DNA of 64,000 bases from Eutreptiella sp. 'Long Island Sound 2002' (Eukaryota > Euglenozoa > Euglenophyceae > Eutreptiales > Eutreptiaceae): positions 57,883,408 to 57,947,407 of the forward strand of contig OZ038378.1 in assembly GCA_964036045.1 (NCBI GenBank), in the 5' to 3' direction. Numbering within the stretch: the first letter of the stretch is position 1; every line of letters starts with the position of its first letter. The notes below the pieces were generated by a model. That model was not told the origin of the DNA and searched no databases. It was given only the letters and a program-made list of their open reading frames with translations. The position numbers and the translations under genes are program-made. Below are positions 32,035 to 44,685 of the stretch, in pieces.

Positions 32035-35000
32035 CTTCGTTCATTTTCGAATTCTTGGATTTTTGATTCTTCTATTAGTGTGCGTGGAATCTGTATGTTT
32101 ATTTATTAATATGTGTCTCGTCATTTTCAAGACTACGTGAGACATACGTTTATAATTCCATTATTTCTGCATTTTCGGGCGCTTCGCTAGGAGCCGCTCC
32201 TGCGCGCCGCCTTTTTATGCGTAGGAATTTCTTGATTTAAAAAATCTAGAGATGACTATAATTTTTATAGAAATGTGCTTCTGATGCACAATTGGATTCT
32301 GCTCAGGTGTGTTGTCTTAGAAAAATTCTAGGCCGTCATTTGACGGATTTTGGTGTCGTCGCTTCGCGTTTGCGTGGAATCGTCCATAATTCTCCCATTC
32401 CTGCCTCTGCAGATACCCACGCGCAGCCTCGCTGAGTAGGCCGTGTTCGGGCCGAAATGCAGCAGCCTGGAGAGACTGAGCATCACCCAAGACCCCACCA
32501 AGGGGCAATTTAATTTTTTTACAACTCCCTTCGCCCTAAGACAGGTCACAGGTCGCCAGCAGGTTTACGAGAACCCATGCGAGTGTGTATAGTGTGTCTT
32601 GCGTTGGGTTTGTGTCGCGCTGCGTCTTGGAGGGAGGGATGCACATGCATATGTTTTGGCATGCTCCCAAACTAACCCATCCAAGCCACAGGAGCCCCGG
32701 CAGCGCCATGAGCGCTGAGTCTTCTGTAGGAAATGTTACAAACAGAGCAGCAAAAGAGCGCCAGCCATGGTGAGCGCCCATTTTTCTGTGTGAGGGAAAC
32801 TATAGGTATTTTAAAGTAGATGTGGAAACCAAGGAAAGGCCAAGAAAAAATCCCTTTTTCCTAAAATGTGACAGTGGTGGCCACCACAGCACAAGGGAGT
32901 TCCGGTCACTACTCCTCCTTCACGGACTCGGCGCTGTTGCCGGGCGGCGCTGCGAAGCCCGTGGTACTCGGGGTGCAGGTGGCCCCGAGTGGCACGCGAG
33001 GGATGGGTAACCCCGCGGTGGTAAAACGCTTTTGATGCGTTCTCGTGGGGGGCCTGGCCACGGGACGCTGCGGTGGACACGCACAAGCAAGCAGGCAGGC
33101 AAAGCACTGCGCTCACAGGGCATTATCACGCTCGTGTCATGTGACAAAGCGTTTCAGGATCCTTGCCACTCTGAAACAAGGGAGCGAAAGTATGTACAGC
33201 AACACATCAGGATATGTACACATGGGGTTAAGACTAGAATCGGGTAAGGGCATCACAGGACAACAGACACTCAGTCCCAACTCATATCCCCATCCCAGGT
33301 CCGACCCTCTCAGTGGCTGGCAGGGGCGGGGGCTCAAACACAACCCATGCCCTACTCAGTCCAGACCCTGAAACCCTGCCAATAGGGGAGGGTGTCTCGC
33401 ACAGCCACAGGTGGATTCCTGGGAACCAAGTGGGACCAAGACCAACCAACAGTGGCTCCCTATGCTCCCTTAACGGCAGGTCCCAACTCCCCTCTGAGCC
33501 GGAGATGAGGCCCCGCCATTATCCCCTAGGAGTTGGTAGCTGAAAATGGGCTGTTTCAGCCCAAACTGATATTAGTCCGAAAAACTCCAAAATTGACCCC
33601 TGGTTCGGACCCGCCAGAGGTAGGGACGAGGCAACTGACCCTATGCCCTTCAAGTACAAACTCCCTGGAGCCCCCCCCCAACCTGGTTCCCTCTGAGGTC
33701 CCGGCATCAGGGCACCACGGGTTCATCAAGTGGGGTCATGATGCGAAAATCACCAAAATTGGCGTCACTCCAACGCGTGGCCCGCCCGGCCAGGGCAAGG
33801 CCAATGGCTCACAGGATAGGAGGCAGGACCTGGGACCTCTATCTGAGTGCACAACTTGGAATTAGGTCCAGGCTCCTTGTGGGCATAGAGATATGGGGCC
33901 GCCAATTGACCACACGGGGGGCTGAAATTGGGGTCCAAAAAGGGGGTCTTTTTGGCTGCTCAAAATGAGCCAAAATCCGGGGTACCACCAATGGTATATC
34001 TCCACGCCGGCTTGGAGATCGGATCCGCCATTCTATATGCGATCCACCGGGACTCCAACGAAGACTCCCATGACCTTGGCTCCCAAAGATCTCCATGCCA
34101 CTCAGCGTGGTGACAATCCAAATTGGGTCCACAATTGCGAAAATGGCAAAATCGTCCACACTCACCTTGGGCTAGCACCTTGACGAAGGTTGCTCCGCTT
34201 CGCCCACGTGGTGTGCGAACCATGGTGACCAATATCCATAACACCCATGTCATATATGGTCCATTGGTCCATGCGTCCGGCGTGCACGAGGGGGCTGAAC
34301 ATGGTGCACGACGGGCAAAAAATGTGGAAAATTGCTCAAAATGGCCGAAAATGCGCACACTCATGGGTGGGGCAAATGAGGCACATGCCCGACTTGGACC
34401 GGAGTGTGCCATAGGATTGGTATCAAGTCATATGCGTCCAACATATCTTTTGGGCGTCGCCAAAACCCCTCCGGTTTTGGGAATGGCAGGGTCGCCAAGT
34501 GAGCCCATGATTTGGGATCGTCCCAAATCGCCAACATGGCGGCCACGGTATGCCAAGCCCAAGGGGAGTTGTTCACCGGGTCCAAGATATGTTGGGCACC
34601 GAAGTATGTACCCGCATAACATACTTGGGTCATGATGTCAATTGAGCGCAACGTTGAGATACACGGTCGCCACTTGACATCATGACGGGCAAAAAAAAGC
34701 AATATTGGCGAAAAAACACGCAAATGTGCCCTGAAAACTACACAAATATATTATAATATCTTCGGCTTGGATTGAGTAATCGACCAATCCTTCTAAACAC
34801 AATGACTCGACACCAATGACCTTCCATTCCACATATGTGCTCCACTTGGGGCGCTTTGGAAGGCCGCGCGCGCTGCCTCCCAAGTGGGCACATGCAAAAA
34901 TGGAATATTGCAAAAAACACACCTTGCTCGCAACGCATCGCTTCGGGAGCGCTCAACAGGCGTCCCTTCACGAAGGTTAGGCTTGCGAATGTTGGTTGGG

Positions 35001-35218
35001 AGTACAATGAAGGGCTTCTTGCGATATGGGGTCCATTGGCGGGTTAGTCTTGGAATGGTGCAACCGCCAAATGGGCACGTGATATGACACCAAATATGGC
35101 ATACAACCCTACCCTCGCCTTCTACACCCAACCTAGTGGCCTAGAATCAAAGTGTGCCTATATTCTAGAGTAACTTTGGTTCCTTAACACGCATGCAAGT
35201 GCTTTGGTCGAAAATCGA
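32035..35218 (+). repeat. Tandem segmental duplication, unit 2
   Basis: Starts at GTTCATTTTCGAATTC within element-B tail sequence and ends at about AAAATCGAC (35218), after which unit 1 and unit 2 diverge. It carries a second copy of the B tail end (to 32893) and of the unrecognised 2.3-kb segment. Confidence 0.9.
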
Positions 35219-36036
35219 CCTCCTTTCGGAAAGCCGAATTTTAGCATGCACGCAAAATATATTGCCAATATATATATGGAGATCATATATGCACTATCCG
35301 GGGAAGACAAGTGATATGCCCCGGATGTAGAGGCAAGCAAAGAGGGAGAAAACGCCAACTCAACATACTTCTACACGTACTTGGACGTCAAGTACGTGAG
35401 ATTGCCCATTTCTTGGAAAACACTCAAAATAAATAACCCTTTGGGCCTATGGAGTTGGGATCCTTTGGCCTCATCCTATGACTATGGGGGGCAAAACCTC
35501 ATACACAGTGCCTCTGAGGCACGTTAGTTCGTCCTTGGGCGCTTGAACGCCCGTAACCCTTGTTGTTTCACTTGGGGGTTCAAAGCGCCTTCGGTCGCCC
35601 AGATTTTCTGGGGAAAATCTGGGACGCGATGTGTTTTATCAAGGAAAAAATTGCGGATCACTCGAAGAGTGTTTCAGTCTTAACTTCCGAAAAAATCGTT
35701 TTACAGAATCATCTAATGCAGTGCACGGAACGGGCGACGTCAGGGGGCGATTTCACGACAATTAGAAATCGCGGTAGAAATCGTGTATTTCACCGATTTC
35801 TAAGCGCAAATCGACCAAGACAGTAAAATTATGGTAATTCCACATCGACTTAATGGTTAGAAATCGGATTCCAGATTTCGCGGGTTAGAGAACAGGGATA
35901 TCCCGCTGACAGCCGGTGTCAACGGCTTCCGCACGGGTGTGACGGCTCACAGGCCTCCGGGCCATGGGCCATAACGGGCGTGACGGCACACAGGCCTCCG
36001 GGCCATGGGCCATAGGTTCTGGGTACCGCTTCACTA
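35219..36036. other. Unique spacer with a short 41-bp-period repeat
   Basis: No gene is seen. Near its right end a ~37-bp sequence (GTGACGGCTCACAGGCCTCC ...) occurs twice, at about 35939-35973 and 35980-36014. Confidence 0.6.
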
Positions 36037-36902
36037 CATCCGTCGTGCATTAGTTGTAGATTGTCGGAGTGTGTCTGAGAATGGGCGAGTGGTTTAAGTA
36101 CTGTGGTTCGCATGCATTCATTGCATTCATGCATGCATTCACATGTACCATGTGGGCAAGTAGCATAAAGGATATGGTGTGTGTATAGTAGAAGCATAGC
36201 ATTGATAGCCTCGTGATAAACACGCACGTGCATGCAGTCATTGCATTTGTGCATGCATTCGTACATACCATATGCATTGCACTTTGCCTCCTTGCCTTCT
36301 TCTTTGTTGATACACCTTGCCACGCTTCTCAGTTTTGCATGGCAGGATGATCCGCCAACCTTGGTGACCCGGGACGAGGTTCAACCAGGTATGGCATGGA
36401 GAATAAAGATGCACTCATGCCACACTGTGGAGTGCATTACCTCAATTGGATCTTGCTTTGTGCTTTGCTTCGCTTGCGTTTAGTTATGTTAGTTGGTTAT
36501 GTTACCGGGTATGACCCCAGGAGTATTTTGGATTGAAATGTTTTTATGCAAACAATCACATGAAATGTTTTGGGCAAATTTTTGCTCGTGTGCAACCCTC
36601 CCAAACATTATGTAGTTTTGTAAGCCTATTTTCTAAATAATGTTTTATAGGTTTTGCTAAAAATTGAGTAGTTGAAATATAAGCATTTTGGGGATATTCT
36701 AAAGCTAGTCATAACTTACTACGGAGTCGAGTAGTTCTCTTTTTCTTTGTGGTAGCAGAGGCTTGCCTAATTTTGTGGCACCGCAACAAATTTTAGGACT
36801 TTCCTGTGTCAACTCCGGAAATGCTCTCCTTTTGATCAAGGGATCTTTTTGTTGCCTTGTGAGTTTGTGTTACATGCCTTTGTCTCCGACTTCTTTGTCA
36901 AC

Positions 36903-37137
36903 GCCCCCGCCTCCGCTTGGGCGCTTCATGAATGCAGGGCCGCGCCTCTGCTTGGGCGCCTAATAAATTCAAGGCCGCGCCTCCGCTTGGGCGCCTTAGA
37001 AATGCAAAAGCGCGCCTCCACTTGGGCGCTTTAGAAATGCAAAACCGCGCCTCCGCTTGGGCGCTTTAGAAATGCAAAGCCGCGCCTCAGCGTGGGCGCT
37101 TTAGAAATACAAGGCCGCGCCTCGGCTTGGGGACTCC
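36903..37137 (+). repeat. 35-bp tandem repeat array in left arm
   Basis: About seven units of GCCGCGCCTCCGCTTGGGCG plus a tail such as CTTTAGAAATGCAAA. The matching array in the other arm is at about 48923-49125. Confidence 0.85.
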
Positions 37138-37449
37138 AAAATTTAAGTTTGCCCCACTACTTCCTCGTCATAGCCAACAGTTGCCAAGTACCGGATAGTC
37201 ACCCGGGCACCTTGGTGACTTGTTCCGGGGTCCCCAAGCCCCAAGGAGTCTTGTATGCTTGTGTCTTGGTTGCCCCTAGAGAGGTAAATAATTTTGCGAA
37301 ATTTTATCCCGTAAATTTTCGTTCCGTTGTGTCCTTGCTTGTTTTGTTTGCCCTTTTTTTTGAATGTAGACCAGTTCGAAACAAAGTTCTGGGCCGGGGC
37401 ATCACCCCATGCTAAGTACATTGCAAGGGGTATAACATACAAAACACAT

Positions 37450-38130
37450 GCAATTGTGTGGTCTTGTTCCCCATTACCCTCACCTACAACGAAGTCTTCG
37501 ATGTGGAGAGATCCGGCATCGAATACGGCACCCCTTGGTAAGACCTTCTTCCTGCAATGTCAAAGGAGGCATCCCGAGCTCCCGAAGATACCTGCCTACC
37601 TACCTACGGCACCAAGACAACCATTTACTCCTACTTTGGAGACGAGATGAACTTGCACAGCCGTCACTCTCACTTACGCCGTGCGCGTGCGGGTGTCATG
37701 AACATCATGCACATCTCTATTGGGGTCACAAAGATCGCCGCCCTGAGGGTGCCTCCGTTGAAGGGGAAGTGAACGGTATAACCTTCCTTGTGCCTATTCC
37801 CAAAGAGTTTCGACTTCGTTGTGAGGATCACTAGGAAGGCCTACAAGGACACTATGAACGCCGCGTTGAAGACCTCTGTTGAGGACCCCTTGATTAACGG
37901 TTTGGCCTACATTTAGGAACTCTTCGTGTCCTTTGACTTCAAGGGCACTCATGCCTCCTCCGCCGTCCAAGGAAAGCTGTCCATGGTTATGGTTGGCGAC
38001 ATGGTCGAGGGCGTCTTGAGGTACGACTACAAGTGTGAAGCATTCATCCTCCTCTCAATTGAGCCATGCGCCTTGCCTTGCTGCTGGGCATGGCTCCTCC
38101 TCCGGCCATGTGGCCTAAGGGCATTTGGGG
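37450..38130 (+). pseudogene. Decayed coding fragment in left arm (unknown protein)
   Basis: This is a counterpart of the better-preserved minus-strand fragment at 48060-48690. Readable pieces include GTHASSA and CEAFILLSIEPCA, but the frame is broken by indels and by a TAG at about 37914. I do not recognise the family. Confidence 0.4.
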
Positions 38131-40005
38131 TTTTCCTGGTGAGAGCAAATTGAAAATAATGAGTACTTCTCTCTCATATCTCTCTCTCCTCTGCTCAGGG
38201 GATTGCCGATTCTTGTGATCGCAACCCCGGGCAAAGGTTATCTTTCTCACGTTTTACCTTTCTTCCCTCTCTAGTGTTTTGGGAGGTCGGGAGATGGGGA
38301 TCGAGAGCCACGAGTGGCAAACAAATTCTATTATCTTCTTCTTTGTGTTTGTCAAGTCAATGTCTAGTCGTTTGTTAGTTTTAGTTTTGTTTGGTCCTCT
38401 CTCTCCGCAAAGTCATTCGGTTGCCAAGCCGTTGTTACGCGAATCTTGTCTTGAACCTGTCCTCAATCGTCAAGATGGTTGCACCCTGAAAGACATGCGC
38501 TAAGCAAAGAATGGGAGCGTACCTCGGTCGATGGCCGTGGGGCAGGCCGTTCAAGGACTTGACTTTTTGCGTTTTGCGGTTTGCGTTTTTGGGGTAGTCA
38601 GTTTGGGCATGCATGTGCCATAGCTCCTAAACGAGCGTGTACCTCGGTGTGTGAATCCCGCCGTAGTTTTCCTACAACTAGATGTGTCACGAGGAGACCC
38701 AAGCCTTGCTTTTGCATCGGTTGTACACGAGAACCAACATGTCAGTAAGTAGGCACTTGTTGACTGGGATATGGAAGTGGAGAGCTCAAGTGTTTAAATG
38801 CATTTCCAAAGGTACAGCGGATAGATAGCATTTTCTTTATAGAGATGCTCTCCTGTGCCTCTTGTATGGATGGGCAGGTGTCAACATGCTTGCTGTGCTC
38901 CCCCTTCCAAGCAATCCATGATAATGTGTTAGCGAGATTCAGCACATGTCTTTTAGTCAAGAGGCGTACAGGCGCATAGATATTTCCTACAAAGGATTGA
39001 GGTGGCTCGGCGCCAGTAATGACAGAGTCGATCCGTTGCGCAGCTTGCAGCTTACGCAGCATTTTTTGGCTCAAGTAGTCCCTGAAAAGGTTGGTGGACG
39101 GTTGTATGGGTTGATGTCTTGGGCCAACATCCTTTGTGCCGTGCGCAGTTGGTGAGTGCCAAGGTGTAGGGTCCAGAGAGTATGTTTAGTGGTACGCCTA
39201 GACGTACACAAGGCACATACAGGCATACTCCATATGCACGCACATACCAAATTGGAGTTCCGTACGCGCGCAGTTACCTGCACCATGGAGTGCAAGGCAA
39301 CGCCTACATGTACACGCTCATTTACGTACCCCATGGTGTCCCATGGTCTGTATGAGTCATAAGCAGGTCGGGAGCAGCCGGTGTGTGTGCGTAGCAGTGT
39401 ATACCACTCTCCCCAGAGAGACGAGGGGAAATTAAGTCTATGGCCAGCACCTAGGGTTTACAGAGCGCTCTGCCCCCTTCTTGCCACCATTACTCTCAGT
39501 GTCTTACATATGATTGAGGTGAGACAACACCCACTGGTGCGCTCTCCTCTGGTCCAGCATCTGGGTTGAAGGTATGGCTTGGAATCCGAGTTTTCCGCCC
39601 TCGATGTCTGAGAACCAGTCGGTAAAGCACAAGCCCTGGAGCGAGCTGGTGCGAAGGTGACTTCCGGCTAGCAAGGTACTTTCGTTGCCAGAGGCGGCAC
39701 CTGTTTTTGCTGGGAACAGAAAATTCTAGGGTTACAAATGTTGTGGTTGTAGACAGCGTAATTTAGAGTTGGGATTTCATTTGCCGATTGTTGGTTTGCT
39801 GAATGTAGGAATGACACTTAGTATACTGTGTGTGTGTCCCACGAGTGTCCTGTGTGTGTACTGTAGGAGACCACTATGTTTGTTGCAACGCCTGCTGTGG
39901 TGGTGGCCAGAATGCACGTCCACACTGAGAGTGGAGGGTGCATTCGGGTGGATGTATACGCCGATGGCCGGGTACGGGTGCTCCGCTTGCGGCTGAGTGA
40001 AGGCT

Positions 40006-40195
40006 GCCTGGCAGAGACCTGAGCGCTTGCAATATGGCTGTCTGGCAGAGACCTGACTGCTTGCAATTTGGCTGTCCGACAGAGACCTGAGCGCTTGTAA
40101 TTTGGATGCCTGGCAGAGAGCGGAGATCTTGCAAATGGGTTGTCTGGCAGAGACCTGAGTGCTTACAAATTGGCTGTCTGGCAGACCTGAGCGCA
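40006..40195 (+). repeat. ~37-bp tandem array in left arm
   Basis: About six imperfect units of GGCTGTCTGGCAGAGACCTG plus AGCGCTTGCAATTT. The right arm has only two to three degraded units (about 46130-46240), so the array expanded or contracted after the arms separated. Confidence 0.8.
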
Positions 40196-41700
40196 GTAAA
40201 TTAAGGGCGGGTTGACGCAGCGCAAGGGTGGGTCGTTTCAGGAACAAGAAAGATGTCGTCTTGTCGAAAGCCGTCTTACTGCAAGCAGAGCCCATTTTCA
40301 CTTTGCTATTTGGAGTTCAAATGTTCCTTAATCTGGTCGCCTTGAGAGGCGAGCAAGATTACCGCAGTGCATGGGAGAAACGGTATCAGTGCCGCATTAC
40401 CCTCTGCGAGTTGGCTCTTTCAAAAAGAGGATCATACTGTCGCAGTGTTTCCACACCTGTCGTTGTTTTGAAACACACTTACAAGACCCAAGCACTGCGT
40501 GCCCGCAACCCACGCAACTCTTTGGCCGAAGCCCAACACAGCGCTTTCGTCATGGCCCGCTGAGAGGGCTGGCTGGAAATCCCGACAGGATTGTATGGTT
40601 GGCAGCACCTGAGGGAAAAGAATAAGGCTTTGCTGCTGACTTCTGAAGTACCCGTGTCCAGGCCCCCACTGCCCCCGAAGGTTCCCGCTTCAGCGATCAG
40701 TGCAGTGGGTTACATTTCGAGGGAAGGGAACAGTTGCAGCTTCTGTAGGGTAGATCCATTTGTTGTTGTCCGTCCTCCGTCTGGTGTGAGTGTGTGTGTG
40801 AGAACCTGCGAGAGTTGTGTACACACATGCGAATGGAAAACATACCCGGCGAATTATGCCTATTTTCTGGCTAGATACATTTTGGGGACACTTTGTTATC
40901 CCATTTCAGGGCAGCCCAATTGGGTTTGCCTGTGAAAGGGAGTTTCCTTTCCCGTAGGATAGAAAACACCAAGCAAAGGGGTGGGTGAGATATGAAATTT
41001 TGCCTTCCACAGGCATTCATTTTCTCTGCACGGTGGCAAGACCCCCCCCATACACACAACGCTTGCGTGGGCGCTTCACTTGGGCGCCGATAAAATAGCA
41101 AGAGTGCATATGCTAACCTTAGTCTGGTTGATCCGATCTCTGTCTGTCTCTGTCGTCTGTTTATTGTTCGTTGTTCCGTGTCAGATAGTCTGCAGTGAAT
41201 GCGCTTTTCCTGTCTGTGGCACAAATGTTGCGTTTGTTTTGGTCCGGGTTGTTGACTGTTTATTTTGTTTGTCAGACTGGTATAGCGTCGCTAAGTTGCA
41301 GTCTGTGCTAGCTGGCGCTATCCAGAAATCCAGCATACTCTTAACCCTACCTGTCTATTCTTCCTGTGCCTTTCTCAACGCTCTCTTTCGCCTAGTAATA
41401 TTTCTGAATGGCACCGTCCTTAGAACCGGCCAGCTCTTTGCCTGCCTAGTAAGATTTCTGAATGGCACCGTCCTTAGAACCGGCCAGCCTACGCCTCACC
41501 ACCGTCGGGCATCTACGTCCCAGCCCTGTAGAGAGAGTGGACGGCGTCATCTGCCTCAACAACCATAATCGGGCGTCTTGGTCCCAGCCCTGTAGAGAGA
41601 GTGGACCGTGTCGTCCGCCTCAACAACCACCATCAGTGACATGGTCAGGTCGACGACCCTACCCCGGATTCAAACGGGGTGCAGATCACACTCAGAGCGC

Positions 41701-44685
41701 AACGGTGAGAGACTTCAGTCGCAGCCCTGAATCCTGGCTTATCCTTTCTACCATCATCTCTACCTTCAACACCAAGTAAATTCAATCTTAGCTGTTCAGG
41801 TCAGCACGGAAAATCAGAACTAAGACAGCACCAAAGACAGTATACAGGGGCGGAATACTACACGACCGTACAGAACCAGCTTTTGGATACAAGGCAAGCT
41901 TATTCCCCCTTGTGGAGCTCTTCACATTGCGGGTAAAGGAATATTTTCTCCCGCCGGTCGCAGTCGGATCCGTACTCACTTAACCCCTGACCTCCTGATC
42001 TCCTCTCCAGTAAAAAAAACGAGCCTACCAACGAACAGCAGGGCTCCAAGTACCCTCAACAGGAAGAGTAAGCGGGCTGCCCCATGGGGGTAAACCTGCT
42101 GTAGGCATCTGGCACACAGCACAGAGTCAATACAAGTTAGTCCCAAAGACGAACGGACTACCCGAGGTAAGTCAGTTACCATACACCATACAGCGGGGGG
42201 ATCACACTAAGGGGCTCAACGTAAAGTAAGAGGACAACACAGCTCTGGTGAAGTAAGTACCTCCGCCTACGTGCAAAGAAAAACACACCCGAAGCTGTAC
42301 ACCGCTACAACTCATCTCCAGATAACAAAGGGTTTACTGACAGCAAACTCACGGGGGAGGTTCCATGCGGCAAACTTGCTGTCGGGTTTACTAACGCTTA
42401 CCCAACATCCAGGGGATACTCGCCAAGGCGGTTTCTATGACATTTTTCCCCTCCCCGGGATTGCTGCGTCAAAGCATGGCAGGCAAGCTCGACTCTCCTC
42501 TCCAGAATCCGCTAGCTCCCTCTCTGCCTGCAGAGGTAATACCTGCATATTGCAACAGGTAATATCGCCCAGAGGTGAACGCGACTTGGGCGGTGTGTAG
42601 GGGACGCACCAGGGAGAGGACTTGGGTCGTGCTTGCTCCAGAGGACTGGGGTCATCACCTGGGTTCAACAACACGGATCCTCCTCATCAGGTCAGAGCTG
42701 GCAGCAGGTCCGGTTCATTCTGACGTAGGGGAACTCAGTGGTGCACGCCTTGGCTGTAACATGGAACGCCATAATACATTGGCAGAGCGACTCACACACC
42801 ATCTCAGTCATTGATGGCTTTCATGACATTGTCATGCAGGAATGAGTCAGAAAGGGGGGTGTCAAAAACCATCTTATTTATTGATGGTTGTCATGACCCC
42901 TTTTAGGACTAAGGAAACCAGAGGTATCATTTAACTTGGAAACGCGTCCTGTAAAGTGTCGGCCGACATGAAACAGGTCCCTTCTCCACTGCAGGTTTCC
43001 GGGTTTACCTGGTAATGTTAAAGAAAGGGGGCAAAGTCAAAGTCATGTTCACGGCCATTCACTGGCACAGCAAAATTTGAACCAACAAGAATAAATCAGG
43101 AAGACAGCTCAAGTAGGATGGCAGCCATAAGGAAACAACGGGCGTACAGGACTGAAAAAACTCAGGAACGAAAAATCATCGAGAGACACTCAAGGTGACC
43201 TCTTGGGTAATGAACAGAACAAGTAAACTTAGATGACGAATCACCAGGCCAATTAGGGACTGGGGTTACATGCAAATTGGGGAAGGGTGGTCACCCCTTC
43301 AACCCTTGCCAGGGGTTGCCTTACCCCGAGCAGGTACATGCTGAAAGCCGTAGGCCAACAGCGGACAACTTGGCCGTTCACGGAAACCCTGCAGCAGTGA
43401 TCTATGACAGCCTCACATTATCTGAGCATAAGCCAGGGCTGGGCTCAGGTTCCGGTCTTTGACGCGTTTGGCAAAATGCACTAACCGTCCCCGACCAGAA
43501 TGAGCTAAGGACAGGGGACTGGCATCAGTAAGCGGTAGAAGTAAACGACTGACCAAAACAGTCAATCACACCACAGGAACAAGGTATTACCCAGAGGTAC
43601 ATAATACTGCAGGCCAGGGCGCTCTGGTTACCGTAAGCTGGGGTTTACAGGGGCAACTGTGAACCAGCTCCCAGTGCTTCCTTGCCAGCTTAGGGTACAT
43701 CTCGAGAGAGCCAGGCAGCCACACTAAAACCATCCAACTACAGCTCCGTCGACACCTTACAAGGTGCACAGTGAGTGATAATGAGTCACTCAACAAACTC
43801 AGCACACGTCCCCCAGTGGGGAACCGATACAAACCCGCAGTGAGCAACGCTCCAAAAACTGGGGTGTCAATACGCGGTGCTTGGCGAAGGGTTACTTATT
43901 GGGTCGTACGGGCCATAAAGAAAGAGTACCCGCTATCAGGGTTTAACAAGCCCAAAACCAAAAATTCATAAGAACACTCAGAGTTCAGAAATAAAACAGA
44001 CCTCTGAAAGGGTGCTTCCCCGGTTCCGCTTACATCTATATCACCACAGCTCCCTTCGGCAGCACAAAATTTGACACTATCCACCTCAGTGGTAGTTCAA
44101 CACACAAAGCCTAAATTCGTTCTGCATGCCCCCCCACTGGGGAGGACAAAAATCTGGTATGTAGGTTGTACGGGGTACTCAGCGCAAAGCGAGAGGCGGG
44201 AGTAGACTCTACCCTCACCCTCAAGGACACATAGGGGTAAATACACCTCGGACCCGGACTCAAAGGAAACTGGACAGTAAATCCAGCACATGAAGCCTCC
44301 ACAACAAAACCACGTTGCCTAGCCACAGCACAGAGTATTCCCTGGTTTCTCCAACTCCAGTGCTCCCTGCTGACATTCCAGCTTCCATTAATAACTGTAG
44401 AGCATCTAGGGCTGTTAATACAGCCCTTACCCATGGTACCCAGAAGAAAAGGGGTTGGTACTCAGGCGCAGCAACCAAGCTTCTCTGACGGCAGAAGCTG
44501 GTGACTCAAATAGTCTCTTGAACATACCACAGTGCTGAACCATAGCACACTCTACAGAAACAACAGTACCAAACCAGCCCACCTCCGTACTATACAGTCA
44601 GTGAAAAACTCAGCGACGCAACACCGTACAGTGCAGCCTGGTATGGTACTGTACCTAATCACCAACGGCTCTTCGGTTTCGCGGT
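41701..44685. other. Spacer between the giant inverted-repeat arms
   Basis: About 3 kb of single-copy-looking sequence. Only short frames exist and no protein family is recognisable. A partly repeated CATTGATGGNTNTCATGAC-type stretch occurs at about 42810-42900. Confidence 0.6.

Larger units (their letters stand above)
36037..41700 (+). repeat. Giant inverted repeat, left arm
   Basis: The arm starts near ACATCCGTCGTGCATTAG and ends near GCAGATCACACTCAG. It matches 44686-50000 in reverse complement along its length, with many small differences and indels. It has a 35-bp tandem array (36903-37137), a decayed coding fragment (37450-38130), a ~37-bp array (40006-40195) and, near its inner end, a partly duplicated ~58-bp stretch (41390-41485). 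No transposase or RT is recognisable. The arms could be a foldback-type element or two copies of one unit in head-to-head orientation. Confidence 0.9.

Noticed and set aside
41080-41568. Hydrophobic frame near the inner end of the left arm (partner 44659-45327)
   Set aside because: The arms differ by frame changes and different ends. The Val/Leu/Ser/Cys-rich sequence follows from TCTGTCTG-type DNA.
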